Positions 16,349-24,841 are shown, counted from the stretch's first letter. The stretch is 64,000 nt of DNA from Pseudomonas sp. PDM16 (GCF_014851865.1 NZ_JACVAM010000001.1:434001-498000), one strand, 5' to 3'. Numbers and translations: made by a program. The notes: generated by a model from the letters alone, not told the origin.

Positions 16349-16371
16349 GCGAGCTTATATATCCGCCCAAC

Positions 16372-17724
16372 TTAGCGCCGACTATCACGGCGTAATTGCG
16401 CCGGCGTGAAGTCGGTCGGTTTCAGAGCAATATCGAACTGATCCGCCGGCTCTTCGTTGGACAATATGCCGATCACGTAGCGACCACCGATCAAGTCATA
16501 TACCGCATCTCCCTTGGTCCAGATCAGCGGCTGGTCATACATGTTGAGCGTATAGGACTCGCCGAGGCGCCAGAGGTTGTCGCGGTTGTCGTAGTGGTCC
16601 ACCACCAGGATCTGGTAGCTGTCTTCATCGAAATAGAAGTCACGCTGCTTGTACTGGTGGCGCTGGCCGGCCTTGAGGGTGGCCCGTACGTGCCACACAC
16701 GGTGCAGCTCGTAGCGCAGCAGGTCCGGATTCACATGGCCTGGTTTGACGATGTCGCTGTACTTGTTGGTCTTCGATGCGAAGCGGTAGCTGTTGTAGGG
16801 CACGTACAGCTCCTGCTTGCCCACCAGCTGCCAGTCATACCGATCCGGCGCGCCGGAAAACATGTCGAAGTTGTCGGTGGTACGCATGCCCTCGGATGCA
16901 GTGCCGGGCGAGTCGTAGGCCACATTCGGCGTGCGCCGCACACGGCGCTGTCCCGATGCGTAGAGCCAGGCCAGACGCGGCTCTTTCACCTGATCGACGG
17001 TCTCGTGGACCAGCAGCTCGGTACCCGCCAGGCGCGCCGGCGCCAGAACCGACTGGCGGAAGTAGAACAGCACGTTGCCGTTGTCTTTGCTCGCGTCGCC
17101 GGCGTCCTGATTGAACAGGAACAGGTCCTCGATCTGGGTCATGAAGTAACTGCCGCTCGCATGCGGCACGGCCTGGGCGTAATAGCGCTTCACGCTGTCG
17201 CCGCGGTAGCGCACCAGGTGATTCCACATTACCTCTAGGGCCGACTGCGGGATCGGGAAGGGTGTGGCCACCTTGAAGTCGGCGATACCGTTGCCGTTCT
17301 CGATCAGCTTGGCAGTGGAGGCATTGCCCTTGATCGCCGCATATACCTTGTCCGGATAGGAGGCCGAGCGGCGAGTCGGGTAGATATTGAGCTTCCAGCT
17401 GTTCGAGTAGCGCTTGAGCATGGCCATCTGGCCAGGGCTCAGATGCTCCCGATACTGCTCGGCGTTGGCGCTGGTGATGCTGAACAGTGGCTTGTCAGAG
17501 GCGAACGGGTCCTTGTAGCCAACCTTCGCATCGAAAGCGGCGGTATCCCTGGGCAGGCCACCATCCCAGGCAGGAATGGTACCGGCGGCATTGCCAGCCT
17601 TCTCGGCGCCCAGCGGGGTAAGGTCCTGGCCCAGACGAGCCGCCTGGTCGGCGCCTACCTGGGCCATGGCCAGAGGGGCGGCCATGAGGGCGGCCGCCAG
17701 CAGGGTGATTCTCAGACGATGCAT
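16372..17724 (-). CDS. DUF1329 exported outer-membrane-associated protein
   Basis: A 450-residue protein with a signal peptide (LLAAALMAAPLAMAQVGA) and the DUF1329 pattern: ARLGQDLTPLGAEKAGNA and IPAWDGGLP at the N-terminus, then ASGQRRVRRTPNVAYDSPG and RYELHRVWHVRATLKAGQRH. The fold resembles LolA/LolB-like lipid-binding barrels. DUF1329 genes almost always sit beside DUF1302 in pseudomonads, as here (11 bp downstream of it). The pair is thought to work together at the outer membrane, perhaps on lipidic substrates. It is probably one operon transcribed from the promoter at about 19.5 kb. Confidence 0.85.
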   Translation of the reverse strand: MHRLRITLLAAALMAAPLAMAQVGADQAARLGQDLTPLGAEKAGNAAGTIPAWDGGLPRDTAAFDAKVGYKDPFASDKPLFSITSANAEQYREHLSPGQMAMLKRYSNSWKLNIYPTRRSASYPDKVYAAIKGNASTAKLIENGNGIADFKVATPFPIPQSALEVMWNHLVRYRGDSVKRYYAQAVPHASGSYFMTQIEDLFLFNQDAGDASKDNGNVLFYFRQSVLAPARLAGTELLVHETVDQVKEPRLAWLYASGQRRVRRTPNVAYDSPGTASEGMRTTDNFDMFSGAPDRYDWQLVGKQELYVPYNSYRFASKTNKYSDIVKPGHVNPDLLRYELHRVWHVRATLKAGQRHQYKQRDFYFDEDSYQILVVDHYDNRDNLWRLGESYTLNMYDQPLIWTKGDAVYDLIGGRYVIGILSNEEPADQFDIALKPTDFTPAQLRRDSRR

Positions 17725-17735
17725 GGCGTTCCCTC

Positions 17736-19493
17736 TCAGAAGCTGTATTTGACGTTGACGGTCAGGTAGTCGCGGTCGGTGCGCTTGTTCGACAGCCCAC
17801 CACCGCTGTAACCGACGTACTTGGCACCTACCGTCAGCGACTCCTGGTAGATCGCGTCCAGACCCACCGACCAGCTCTGCGCCTCCTCATCCAGACCGTT
17901 GGTGAGCTGGGGAGCCACGCCGTTGATGCTGTACTGGTAGCTGACACTGGGTACCAGGTTCACCAGGTTGAGCACGTTGCTGTAGGTAAGGCTCATGCTG
18001 GCCTGGGCGCCGTAGGCGCTGCTGGTGGCCTCGTAGTAGTCGACGTCCGACTCCAGGCCCTGCACACGGCTGGCAACCACCTCGGAGAACAGGGTCGCCG
18101 AGTCCGCACCGAGCACGCCGGTGAAGTTGTAGATGGCTGCCAGGGAAGCCTGGAACATGTCCTTCTCGCGATAGCCATCCAGGTGAGTGCCTGCCGGCAG
18201 GCCACCCGGATTGAGCAGCGCGGTCGGCAGGTACTCGTTGAGACCTAGTGCAATCGGCGTGTCCGGCCGGTAGCTGAGCTCACCGGCCAGGGACAGGCCG
18301 TTGAAGATGCTGTCTCCACCGATGGAAGTGTTGAAGCTGATACCGAACAGGTCGCGCTTCTCCAGGTACTCCGCGTAGTAGCGCGAGCTGCTGGCGTTGG
18401 GCAGCGCGCCAACCACCGGCAGCACCAGCGGCTGGCCGACCGTCAGGCCGATCATCGGCACCTGCATGTTGTAGCGCAGGTAATAGAAGCCCAGTTCGGT
18501 ATCGTTCAGCTGCGGTACATACCAGCGCAGGGCCAGACCGTACTGGGCCGAGTCGTCTCCATCGATGTCCTTGGAGCGCGGAATAAAGGTGGTCGGGATA
18601 TAGCTGCGCAGCAGATCGTTGACCAGTCCGGGCGGCAGGCTGCTGGCCCAAGCCTGCGCTGCGGCTGGGTTGTCGAAGGCCATGGCCTGACCGGCGAGCC
18701 CGGTGACCTGCTCCTGCAGCGGCGCGGCCGACAGGTACTCGCAATCTTCGCCGAGCGGATCGAGCGTCGAGAAGTAGGTGCCACAGGGGTCGATCTTCGA
18801 GGCCTCCCAGGCCTTGCCCGGCTGCCAGTAGCCCTCGACGGTGAGGTTGTCGCGCAGCTCGTACGAACCGTAGATCATGAAGGTCGGCAGGTAGGCCTCC
18901 TTGATCTCCGAGCCGGGAGCCCGCAGGGCATTGATGTCCACCGGGTTGGTCGCACCGATGCCGTTCTGATAGAACAGCCCCTCACCCCAGTTGATCACCT
19001 GACGACCGAGTCGGGCGTTGAGGTCGCGCTCATTGACCGTCCAGCTGCCGTAGACGAAGGCGTCCAGCAGATCGACGCTGGAGCCGGCCTCGTCCAGCCC
19101 GCCGTCGCTGATTTCGCGATGACGGCGCGAATCGTCTTTCAGCTCGAAGTCATAGAACGCGCGACCACGGATGAATACCCCATGGCGCTCCTGATAACGC
19201 AGATCCATTTCCGACACGACCTTGACCATCTCGGAGAAGAGATCGCCCTTGCGGAAATTCAGGTTGCCATCGTCGGAATTGATCAATCCCGAGTTGCTGC
19301 CACTACCGCCGTTGGCACGGGCGATCAGCTTGTCGTCCTGGCCCTCCATGCGATAACTGACACCATAGGAAACCGTGGTATCGAGAGAGGTGGTCCAGTC
19401 TCCCGAACGCACCTGAAATGCTTGTGCCACCCCGATGGGTAGCGCGCCGAGCAATGCCAGTCCGGCGACTGCCAGGCCCCTTCCTTGATGCAT
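17736..19493 (-). CDS. DUF1302 outer membrane beta-barrel protein
   Basis: A 585-residue protein with a signal peptide (LAVAGLALLGALPIGVAQA) and a body of alternating amphipathic strands. It ends in VNVKYSF, the terminal Phe signature of outer membrane barrels. DUF1302 landmarks are NARLGRQVINWGEGLFYQNG and NALRAPGSEIKEAYLP. ATG at 19491-19493 follows GGAGG; a GTG one codon upstream is possible. With DUF1329 it forms an envelope pair. Next to two secreted PHA depolymerases it is a candidate uptake or processing route for hydroxyalkanoate oligomers; this is inference from neighbourhood only. Confidence 0.85.
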   Translation of the reverse strand: MHQGRGLAVAGLALLGALPIGVAQAFQVRSGDWTTSLDTTVSYGVSYRMEGQDDKLIARANGGSGSNSGLINSDDGNLNFRKGDLFSEMVKVVSEMDLRYQERHGVFIRGRAFYDFELKDDSRRHREISDGGLDEAGSSVDLLDAFVYGSWTVNERDLNARLGRQVINWGEGLFYQNGIGATNPVDINALRAPGSEIKEAYLPTFMIYGSYELRDNLTVEGYWQPGKAWEASKIDPCGTYFSTLDPLGEDCEYLSAAPLQEQVTGLAGQAMAFDNPAAAQAWASSLPPGLVNDLLRSYIPTTFIPRSKDIDGDDSAQYGLALRWYVPQLNDTELGFYYLRYNMQVPMIGLTVGQPLVLPVVGALPNASSSRYYAEYLEKRDLFGISFNTSIGGDSIFNGLSLAGELSYRPDTPIALGLNEYLPTALLNPGGLPAGTHLDGYREKDMFQASLAAIYNFTGVLGADSATLFSEVVASRVQGLESDVDYYEATSSAYGAQASMSLTYSNVLNLVNLVPSVSYQYSINGVAPQLTNGLDEEAQSWSVGLDAIYQESLTVGAKYVGYSGGGLSNKRTDRDYLTVNVKYSF

Positions 19494-19521
19494 CACGATG
19501 ACCTCCAGCTGTTGTTTTTAT

Positions 19522-19543
19522 CGGAATCGGAACATCGGTTCCG
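19522..19543. promoter_or_regulatory. Operator palindrome CGGAAC-N4-GTTCCG upstream of DUF1302
   Basis: Perfect inverted repeat CGGAAC (19528-19533) - ATCG - GTTCCG (19538-19543), 35 bp upstream of the DUF1302 start. It is preceded by CGGAATCGGAA (19522-19532) and followed by TTAG-AAT-CTAA (19544-19554). The same architecture and the same 11-mer recur before the second PHA depolymerase at 20667. Confidence 0.55.
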
Positions 19544-19723
19544 TTAGAATCTAAACCTCAAGCGAACCGCTGGCAAGCGGGAGTGGCGATATTTTTTTGC
19601 CACCGACTCGCAAAGTTAGGCGCGCCACCTATCGCAAGTCGTTAATTTGGCGCCAAAAACCGGTGAAATCTCGTCACAGAGTGCGTCTAATCCTCCGAGC
19701 TTCTCGCTAGCCGGAGTCACCAC

Positions 19724-20572
19724 ATGCCTACTCGTCATCTGCCCATGATCATCAGCGTCGTCCTGCTGGCGGCATTCAGTCTTACATCCGCGCAAGCGGC
19801 ATCGCGATGCGTCGCGAAGGCAGCCAGCGGTACCCAACCAGCCAGCATCAGCTGCAGCACTCAGACGACCTCCATCAACTCTGGTGGAGAGGCTCCTCGG
19901 AAGGTCGTTTTCCAAGTGCCGATGGGCACTCCTCCAGCTAACGGGTGGCCGGTGGCCCTGCTGTTCCACGGCTCGCTGGTCAAGGTCACCGGCTTCAGCT
20001 ACAACACCGGAGCCCCGTTCGGCGGTTACTACCAGGGCGAACTGATACGGGCCCTGCTCGACAGCGGCTACGCCGTGATTGCTCCGAACGCCCTGACGGC
20101 GGCAGAAGCCTGGCAAACCAATGAGCCGGCGTGGGCGAACAATTACGCCCAGAGCAACGATCAGCTGTTTTTCAACAATCTCTTCGCGGCCATGAACAGC
20201 GGCGTATTCGGCAAACTGGATGCCCGCCGCTGGTATGCAGTGGGCATTTCCAGCGGCGGCTACAACACCAGCCGAATGGCGGTTTCCTTCCCTGGGCGCT
20301 TCAAGGCGCTGGCCATTCAGTCGGCATCTTTCGCCACTTGTGTCGGCGCTCGCTGCCCTCTGCCCCAGGAGCTGCCAGCCGGCCACCCAGCTACCCTCTT
20401 CCTGCATGGGATGGCCGACCGGGTCGTGCCGTGGTCAAGCATGCAGCCGTACCACGATCGCCTTCTCCTCCAGGGAGTCGATACGGCGCTGTATACGGAG
20501 GCAGCAGGAACCCATCAATGGTTTGCCGCCTCGCCGAGCAGGATTCTGGACTGGTTCCAGCGCCATCCTTAA
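19724..20572 (+). CDS. phaZ: Secreted medium-chain-length PHA depolymerase, copy 1
   Basis: A 282-residue protein with a signal peptide cut near residue 26 (LLAAFSLTSAQAAS). Layout and motifs match the extracellular mcl-PHA depolymerases known from Pseudomonas (P. fluorescens GK13 type): GTPPANGWPVALLFHGS, the lipase box GISSGGYN with nucleophile S176, acid D232 (HGMADRVVP), and H264 (GTHQWFAASP). Two Cys pairs (C29/C44, C206/C211) are shared with the second copy and could form disulfides. There is no separate substrate-binding domain, as in the GK13 enzyme. It is divergent from DUF1302 and 160 bp upstream of the paralogue. The reaction is hydrolysis of extracellular polyester to hydroxyacid oligomers. 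Substrate chain length is inferred from the family. Confidence 0.85.
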   Translation: MPTRHLPMIISVVLLAAFSLTSAQAASRCVAKAASGTQPASISCSTQTTSINSGGEAPRKVVFQVPMGTPPANGWPVALLFHGSLVKVTGFSYNTGAPFGGYYQGELIRALLDSGYAVIAPNALTAAEAWQTNEPAWANNYAQSNDQLFFNNLFAAMNSGVFGKLDARRWYAVGISSGGYNTSRMAVSFPGRFKALAIQSASFATCVGARCPLPQELPAGHPATLFLHGMADRVVPWSSMQPYHDRLLLQGVDTALYTEAAGTHQWFAASPSRILDWFQRHP

Positions 20573-20636
20573 TTAGCGTTCGGCACTCAGGCCAGAGCGG
20601 TGCAGCCTTCCCCTGACCCGGAAAATCACCTTTGCA

Positions 20637-20682
20637 GCGATTGATCAAATGGAATCGATCGCTTGACGGAATCGGAATTCCT
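20637..20682 (+). promoter_or_regulatory. Promoter palindromes upstream of the second PHA depolymerase
   Basis: Inverted repeat GCGATTGAT (20637-20645) / ATCGATCGC (20654-20662) with one mismatch is followed by CGGAAT-CGGA-ATTCCT (20667-20682). The latter has the CGGAAY-N4-RTTCC form also found before DUF1302 and contains the shared 11-mer CGGAATCGGAA (20667-20677). The site lies 50 bp before the ATG. Confidence 0.5.
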
Positions 20683-20732
20683 GTTTCTATTTGAGAGGTA
20701 ATCAAACAACAAGAACAACGGGAGATACTTCC

Positions 20733-21566
20733 ATGATTGCCTTTCGCTCCGTGCTTTTCTGCCTGCTCGTCCTCGCCGGACAACAGGCGCTGGCCGAATC
20801 CCGCTGCAATGAGCGCCCTCGCACACTATTGCTGCCCGCCAAAGTGAGCTGCACTCACCAGACGACCTGGATCGACTCCGGCGTCATCGGTGCCCGCCAG
20901 GTCATCTACCAGCTTCCGCTGGGAACGCCTCCGACCAGAGGATGGCCCGTGGTGTTGATCTATCAGGGGTCGTTCTTCCCGCTCGATGACTTCAGTTACA
21001 CCAGTAACCTGCCGTTCGGTGGCTACTACGAAGGCAAGCTGGTGCAGAGGCTGCTGGACAGTGGCTACGCGGTCGTCGCTCCCAGTGCGCCAGCTGACCT
21101 GTTCTGGCAGACCAATATCCCCGGCCTGGCTCAGGCCTATGAGCTGAGCACGGACTATGACTTCCTCGGCAACGTACTGGACGCCATCTCCGCCGGCCAC
21201 TTCGGCCGTCTCGATACGCAACGTCAGTACGCCACCGGCATCTCCAGCGGCGGCTATAACAGCAGCCGAATGGCGGTTTCCTTCCCCGGTCGTTTCAAGG
21301 CACTGGCCATCCAGTCAGGCTCATACGCCACCTGCAGCGGCCCACTGTGTGTGGTCCCCGACCAGCTTCCCGTCGACCACCCTCCGACCCTATTCCTGCA
21401 TGGGTTCGTCGACACCGTCGTACCTTGGTGGAGCATGGACCTCTACTACGACCGCCTGCTCCAGCGGGGCTTAGAGGTGACACGGTATACCGAGCCCCTG
21501 GGTGGGCATGAGTGGTTCGCCGCCTCGCCGGGCAAGGTGCTGGACTGGTTCAACACCCACCCCTAG
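20733..21566 (+). CDS. phaZ: Secreted medium-chain-length PHA depolymerase, copy 2
   Basis: A 277-residue paralogue of the preceding gene. It has a signal peptide (VLFCLLVLAGQQALAES), lipase box GISSGGYN with nucleophile S171, acid D227 (HGFVDTVVP) and H259 (GGHEWFAASP). Both Cys pairs are conserved (C25/C40, C201/C206). The oxyanion-hole segment reads LIYQGS here against LLFHGS in copy 1, a possible difference in activity or chain-length preference. ATG at 20733 follows GGGAG; the longer frame from 20691 is rejected because it would precede the signal peptide. It has its own promoter region with palindromes, so it is not simply read through from copy 1. Confidence 0.85.
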   Translation: MIAFRSVLFCLLVLAGQQALAESRCNERPRTLLLPAKVSCTHQTTWIDSGVIGARQVIYQLPLGTPPTRGWPVVLIYQGSFFPLDDFSYTSNLPFGGYYEGKLVQRLLDSGYAVVAPSAPADLFWQTNIPGLAQAYELSTDYDFLGNVLDAISAGHFGRLDTQRQYATGISSGGYNSSRMAVSFPGRFKALAIQSGSYATCSGPLCVVPDQLPVDHPPTLFLHGFVDTVVPWWSMDLYYDRLLQRGLEVTRYTEPLGGHEWFAASPGKVLDWFNTHP

Positions 21567-21574
21567 ATGGACCG

Positions 21575-22546
21575 CTATACTTGGTTCGCCTGACAGGCGG
21601 CCAGCGACGCAGTGAGCGCATCCGCGACTTGCGGCGTGGAGAAAATCAGCTCCAGCCGCGAGTCCCTGCGCCACTCGCTGACGCGCCACAGCGGCACGCC
21701 ATCTTCTAGGAGATTGGCCGAATACCATCCGGCATCGCTGTGCAGAACCATCTTCGCACGCCGCCACGGCAGTCGGGCCAGCCAACCCTGGATACGAGCC
21801 AGATCGAATACCTGGCCCGGGTGAAAACGCCAACCGATACTCCATCCGTCTGCCTGAGCCTGTACCTGGCAGATGGGCCGCCGAGGCTCACTCCATACCT
21901 GGGCGAGCGGTTCCCGGCCCTCAGGCAGGATCTGACCAGTGCCCGCAGCACGTGCGACCGACGCCCCTCCGGGCAAGTCGGCGAAATCCAGCTCACTCTC
22001 GTGAGCCCAGTGCAGTGTCGACTTAGGTAGCTGCGCCTGCAGGCGCTTGCGGGCCTCTGAGCCCAGGAGCTCGCCTCTGTTCAGCACCAGGAGATCCGCC
22101 AGGGCCAATACAGCCTGCTGGCTCTCGGCAAGAGGTAGGCCCGATGCCATGGCTGACGCGTCCAGCACCAGCACCAATGGCTGCAGCGCCAGAACCTCCG
22201 ACCAGGGTGCCGCTTGCAGCTGGCGAACCAGCTCCGTCGGATGCCCTAGGCCTGAAGGCTCGATCAGCAAGCGATCCGGCCTGGCCCTGCGCAAGAGTCG
22301 AGACAGGCCCACCTGAAACGGGACACCATTGACGCAGCACAGGCAGCCACCGGGAATCTCGGCGAGGGCGACGCCATCCTGGCCAGTTGTCAGCAGCGCC
22401 TGGTCCAGCCCGATCTGTCCGAACTCATTGATCAGCACGGCCCAGCGCTCATCTGTCGGCTTTTGCGCCAACAGGTGGCGAATCAGGCTGGTCTTGCCGG
22501 CGCCCAGCGGCCCGGCGATCACATGAGTGGGGATGTTCGTATGCAT
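21575..22546 (-). CDS. COG0523 (CobW/YjiA-like) metal-related GTPase
   Basis: A 323-residue P-loop GTPase. Walker A is GPLGAGKTSLI (residues ~11-21), the metal-binding CxCC is in IPGGCLCCVNGVPF, then EPSGLGHP and LVLNRGE (a changed NKxD), with a C-terminal CobW_C-like domain. The family supplies zinc or cobalt to target proteins, often during zinc starvation. ATG at 22544-22546 gives MHTNIPTHVIAGPLG; longer frames upstream lack similarity. It lies beside a second, more standard COG0523 gene (zigA), as in the P. aeruginosa PA5532-PA5535 region. No Zur box of its own was seen. Confidence 0.83.
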   Translation of the reverse strand: MHTNIPTHVIAGPLGAGKTSLIRHLLAQKPTDERWAVLINEFGQIGLDQALLTTGQDGVALAEIPGGCLCCVNGVPFQVGLSRLLRRARPDRLLIEPSGLGHPTELVRQLQAAPWSEVLALQPLVLVLDASAMASGLPLAESQQAVLALADLLVLNRGELLGSEARKRLQAQLPKSTLHWAHESELDFADLPGGASVARAAGTGQILPEGREPLAQVWSEPRRPICQVQAQADGWSIGWRFHPGQVFDLARIQGWLARLPWRRAKMVLHSDAGWYSANLLEDGVPLWRVSEWRRDSRLELIFSTPQVADALTASLAACQANQV

Positions 22547-22616
22547 CGCGCTATGGTGCGGTTTTCCAGAGCGGTGGGAAAGGCTAAAGTCGCCGCACCA
22601 TTCGAGGAGAGACGCC

Positions 22617-22970
22617 ATGCGCGCGATTGTCACCCTGTTGCTGCTGGGCTGTGCCGGCCACGTCTGGGCAGAGGCCTGCGTAGTACACAGCGAAGGCCAG
22701 CAGATGGAGGTGAAGCTCTGCCAGCAGAACCGCACCATCCCCACCAACCTCTTTCGCTCCGGCTTCTGTGCTCCGCAGTTGAAGGGGCAGAAGGTCGAGG
22801 TGAGCTTTGTGGAGCAATGCCCTACCGGGGCCTTCGGCGAATGCAGAAACGCCCGGGTGCAAGGCACCCCATACCAGCAGGACATCCACTACTACGGAGT
22901 GGCCACCGACGCACGCTATCTCAAACCAGCCTGCGAGCAGCAGAACAAGGGCGTCTGGATGGACCGCTGA
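22617..22970 (+). CDS. Small secreted cysteine-rich protein of unknown function
   Basis: A 117-residue protein with a signal peptide (IVTLLLLGCAGHVWAEA) and six cysteines in the mature part (in EACVV, KLCQQ, SGFCAP, EQCPTG, GECRN, PACEQ), probably disulfide-bonded. I recognise no family. ATG at 22617 follows GAGGAGAG. It lies between two COG0523 GTPases on the opposite strand, with its stop 3 bp from that of zigA. Confidence 0.65.
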   Translation: MRAIVTLLLLGCAGHVWAEACVVHSEGQQMEVKLCQQNRTIPTNLFRSGFCAPQLKGQKVEVSFVEQCPTGAFGECRNARVQGTPYQQDIHYYGVATDARYLKPACEQQNKGVWMDR

Positions 22971-22973
22971 GGC

Positions 22974-24167
22974 TCATGCAACCAGGGCGAACGGATCCGG
23001 TAGCCGCTCCCAGGCCAACGGTCCGGCAGCCATCTCGGCGTCGTCCAACAGGCATGCATCCAGCTCGGCCCGCAGACGGTCGAAATCGATGTCCTGGCCG
23101 ATGAATACCAGCTCCTGGCGGCAGTCTCCGACCTCCACATCCCATTTGCCCATCACGCTTCGCAGGCCTTCCTCGTCCTGCGGCCATTGCTCGCGCGGCA
23201 CGAAACGCCACCAACGCCCGGCCTGCCCGTAGCGCATCAGCCCCCCGGCCTGTGACCAGCTGCCGGCCTCGCGATGCTGGCTAGCCAGCCAGAAATATCC
23301 CTTCGAACGCAGTAGCTTGCCGTTGACCCACTCACGATCGAGAAACGCGAAGAAGCGCTCCGGATGGAATGGCCGGCGCGCCTGGTAGGCGATCGAGGCA
23401 ATCCCGTACTCCTCGCTCTCCGGCACATGTTCACCGCGCATCTCCTTGAGCCAACCCGGTGCCTGGGCGGCGCGCTCGAAATCGAAACGCCCGGTATCGA
23501 GCAACCGCTCCAGCGGCACCTCGCCCATGCGCATCGGAAATATCTCGGCGTGGGTATTGAGGCGACGCAGAATCGCCTGCAGCTCGTCACATTCCTCGGC
23601 GCTGATGAGGTCAGTCTTGCTGATGAGCAGCACGTCGGCGAATTCAACCTGCTCTATCAGCAAGTCAGTGATCGCCCGGTGATCCTCTTCCCCCAGCGTT
23701 TCACCGCGGCTGGCAAGGCTTTCGGCCGCGTGGAAATCCCGCAGGAAATTCACGCCGTCAACGACAGTGACCATGGTGTCCAACCGAGCCAGATCGGACA
23801 GGCTCTGCCCCTGCTCGTCACGGAAGGTGAAAGTCTCGGCCACCTGCAAAGGCTCACTGATGCCCGTCGACTCGATCAGCAGGTAATCGAAGCGGTCCTC
23901 CCTGGCCAGCCGGCCCACCTCTTCCAGCAAGTCCTCGCGCAGGGTGCAACAGATGCAGCCATTGCTCATCTCCACCAGCTTCTCCTCAGCACGGTTGAGA
24001 CTCACATCGCGCTGCACCGCGTCACCATCCAGATTGATCTCACTCATATCGTTGACGATCACCGCCACGCGCAAACCGGCACGGTTCCTCAGCACCTGAT
24101 TGAGTAGGGTGCTCTTGCCGGCCCCGAGAAATCCGGAAAGCACGGTGACGGGTAGACGCTTGTTCAT
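22974..24167 (-). CDS. zigA: Zinc-starvation COG0523 GTPase ZigA
   Basis: A 397-residue metallochaperone GTPase. Walker A is SGFLGAGKSTLLNQVL (residues ~11-26), then VNDMSEINLDG, the CxCC metal site MSNGCICCTLREDL, ESTGISEP, SKTDL as the G4 motif, and a C-terminal CobW_C domain (HPERFFAFLDREWVNGKLLR). In P. aeruginosa ZigA is Zur-repressed and supports histidine catabolism and metal supply under zinc limitation. ATG at 24165-24167 gives the usual N-terminus MNKRLPVTVLSG. A Zur-like box lies 68-90 bp upstream. The dksA2 gene that accompanies zigA in P. aeruginosa is absent directly upstream here. Confidence 0.87.
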   Translation of the reverse strand: MNKRLPVTVLSGFLGAGKSTLLNQVLRNRAGLRVAVIVNDMSEINLDGDAVQRDVSLNRAEEKLVEMSNGCICCTLREDLLEEVGRLAREDRFDYLLIESTGISEPLQVAETFTFRDEQGQSLSDLARLDTMVTVVDGVNFLRDFHAAESLASRGETLGEEDHRAITDLLIEQVEFADVLLISKTDLISAEECDELQAILRRLNTHAEIFPMRMGEVPLERLLDTGRFDFERAAQAPGWLKEMRGEHVPESEEYGIASIAYQARRPFHPERFFAFLDREWVNGKLLRSKGYFWLASQHREAGSWSQAGGLMRYGQAGRWWRFVPREQWPQDEEGLRSVMGKWDVEVGDCRQELVFIGQDIDFDRLRAELDACLLDDAEMAAGPLAWERLPDPFALVA

Positions 24168-24234
24168 CCAATTTTCCTCGCAGGTCACGATTCTTCTCTG
24201 AGCGCATCGATGAGTTCATCGGCAGGCTTTATTT

Positions 24235-24257
24235 GATAGTTATAACATAACATTTTC
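24235..24257 (-). promoter_or_regulatory. Zur box upstream of zigA
   Basis: On the minus strand GAAAATGTTAT-GT-TATAACTATC, close to the gammaproteobacterial Zur consensus GAAATGTTATA-N-TATAACATTTC. The core palindrome GTTATGTTATAAC is intact. Location upstream of a COG0523 gene matches known Zur targets. Confidence 0.75.
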
Positions 24258-24520
24258 ACAGAGAAATCTATCTTCTCAACTCCGGCGTACCGGTTCCTCC
24301 GAGCCGTCAAACCAATTGCTCCGCAGAGGGCAAACAGAATCGCGACTTGAGCCACAGCAGGGCGATGGGGCTCGCTGCGCACTGGATGATGGCTACCTCT
24401 GTCGCTACCCTGAGCACACTCCCATTGCCGTCCATCAAGGACACCGAGCCGGCAGGCTTGAACCGTCGACACCGGTTCCCGTCCAATAGGCATCTGTTCA
24501 AACCGAAGTCAGGATCCAAC
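24258..24520. other. Intergenic region without a supportable gene
   Basis: The 353-bp space between the zigA start and the DUF2388 start holds the Zur box and then about 260 bp in which I see no start signal with good coding character. A 71-codon minus-strand frame (24307-24522) overlaps the DUF2388 start and is not supported. Presumably it contains the DUF2388 promoter. Confidence 0.5.
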
Positions 24521-24841
24521 ATGCGCCATCTGCCTCACCTCATGCTCGCCGCCACTCTATTCCTGGGCACTAGCGCCCAGGCACAAACCCTGGTGGCCAC
24601 CAGCAATATCATCGTTCGCGCACTGGACCGCAGTCTGGACTTCACCTCGGACACCACCACGTCGGTGCGTGACATGAAGGTGGTACTGGCCGCTCGCGAC
24701 GATGCCGCCAGCTTCGTCGCCAGCCAGGGCGACATCCGTGGGGCAAGTCTTGAAGCCGCATTCGCCACCCTGCGCGAGCAACTGCCGGAGGCCCGCGACG
24801 CCTCGGACCAGCAACTGGCCGAAGCCATACTCGCCCTGTGA
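24521..24841 (+). CDS. DUF2388 exported small protein
   Basis: A 106-residue protein with a signal peptide (LMLAATLFLGTSAQAQ). The DUF2388 domain reads TLVATSNIIVRALDRSLDF, then VLAARDDAASFVASQGDIRG and EAAFATLREQLPEARDAS. The family is specific to pseudomonads, periplasmic and uncharacterised. ATG at 24521 sits just before the signal peptide. Its stop TGA overlaps the GTG start of the DUF4105 gene (GTGA), which shows translational coupling. Confidence 0.82.
   Translation: MRHLPHLMLAATLFLGTSAQAQTLVATSNIIVRALDRSLDFTSDTTTSVRDMKVVLAARDDAASFVASQGDIRGASLEAAFATLREQLPEARDASDQQLAEAILAL

Noticed and set aside
24307..24522. 71-codon minus-strand ORF upstream of zigA
   Set aside because: It overlaps the DUF2388 start, lacks a good ribosome-binding site and shows no recognisable sequence.
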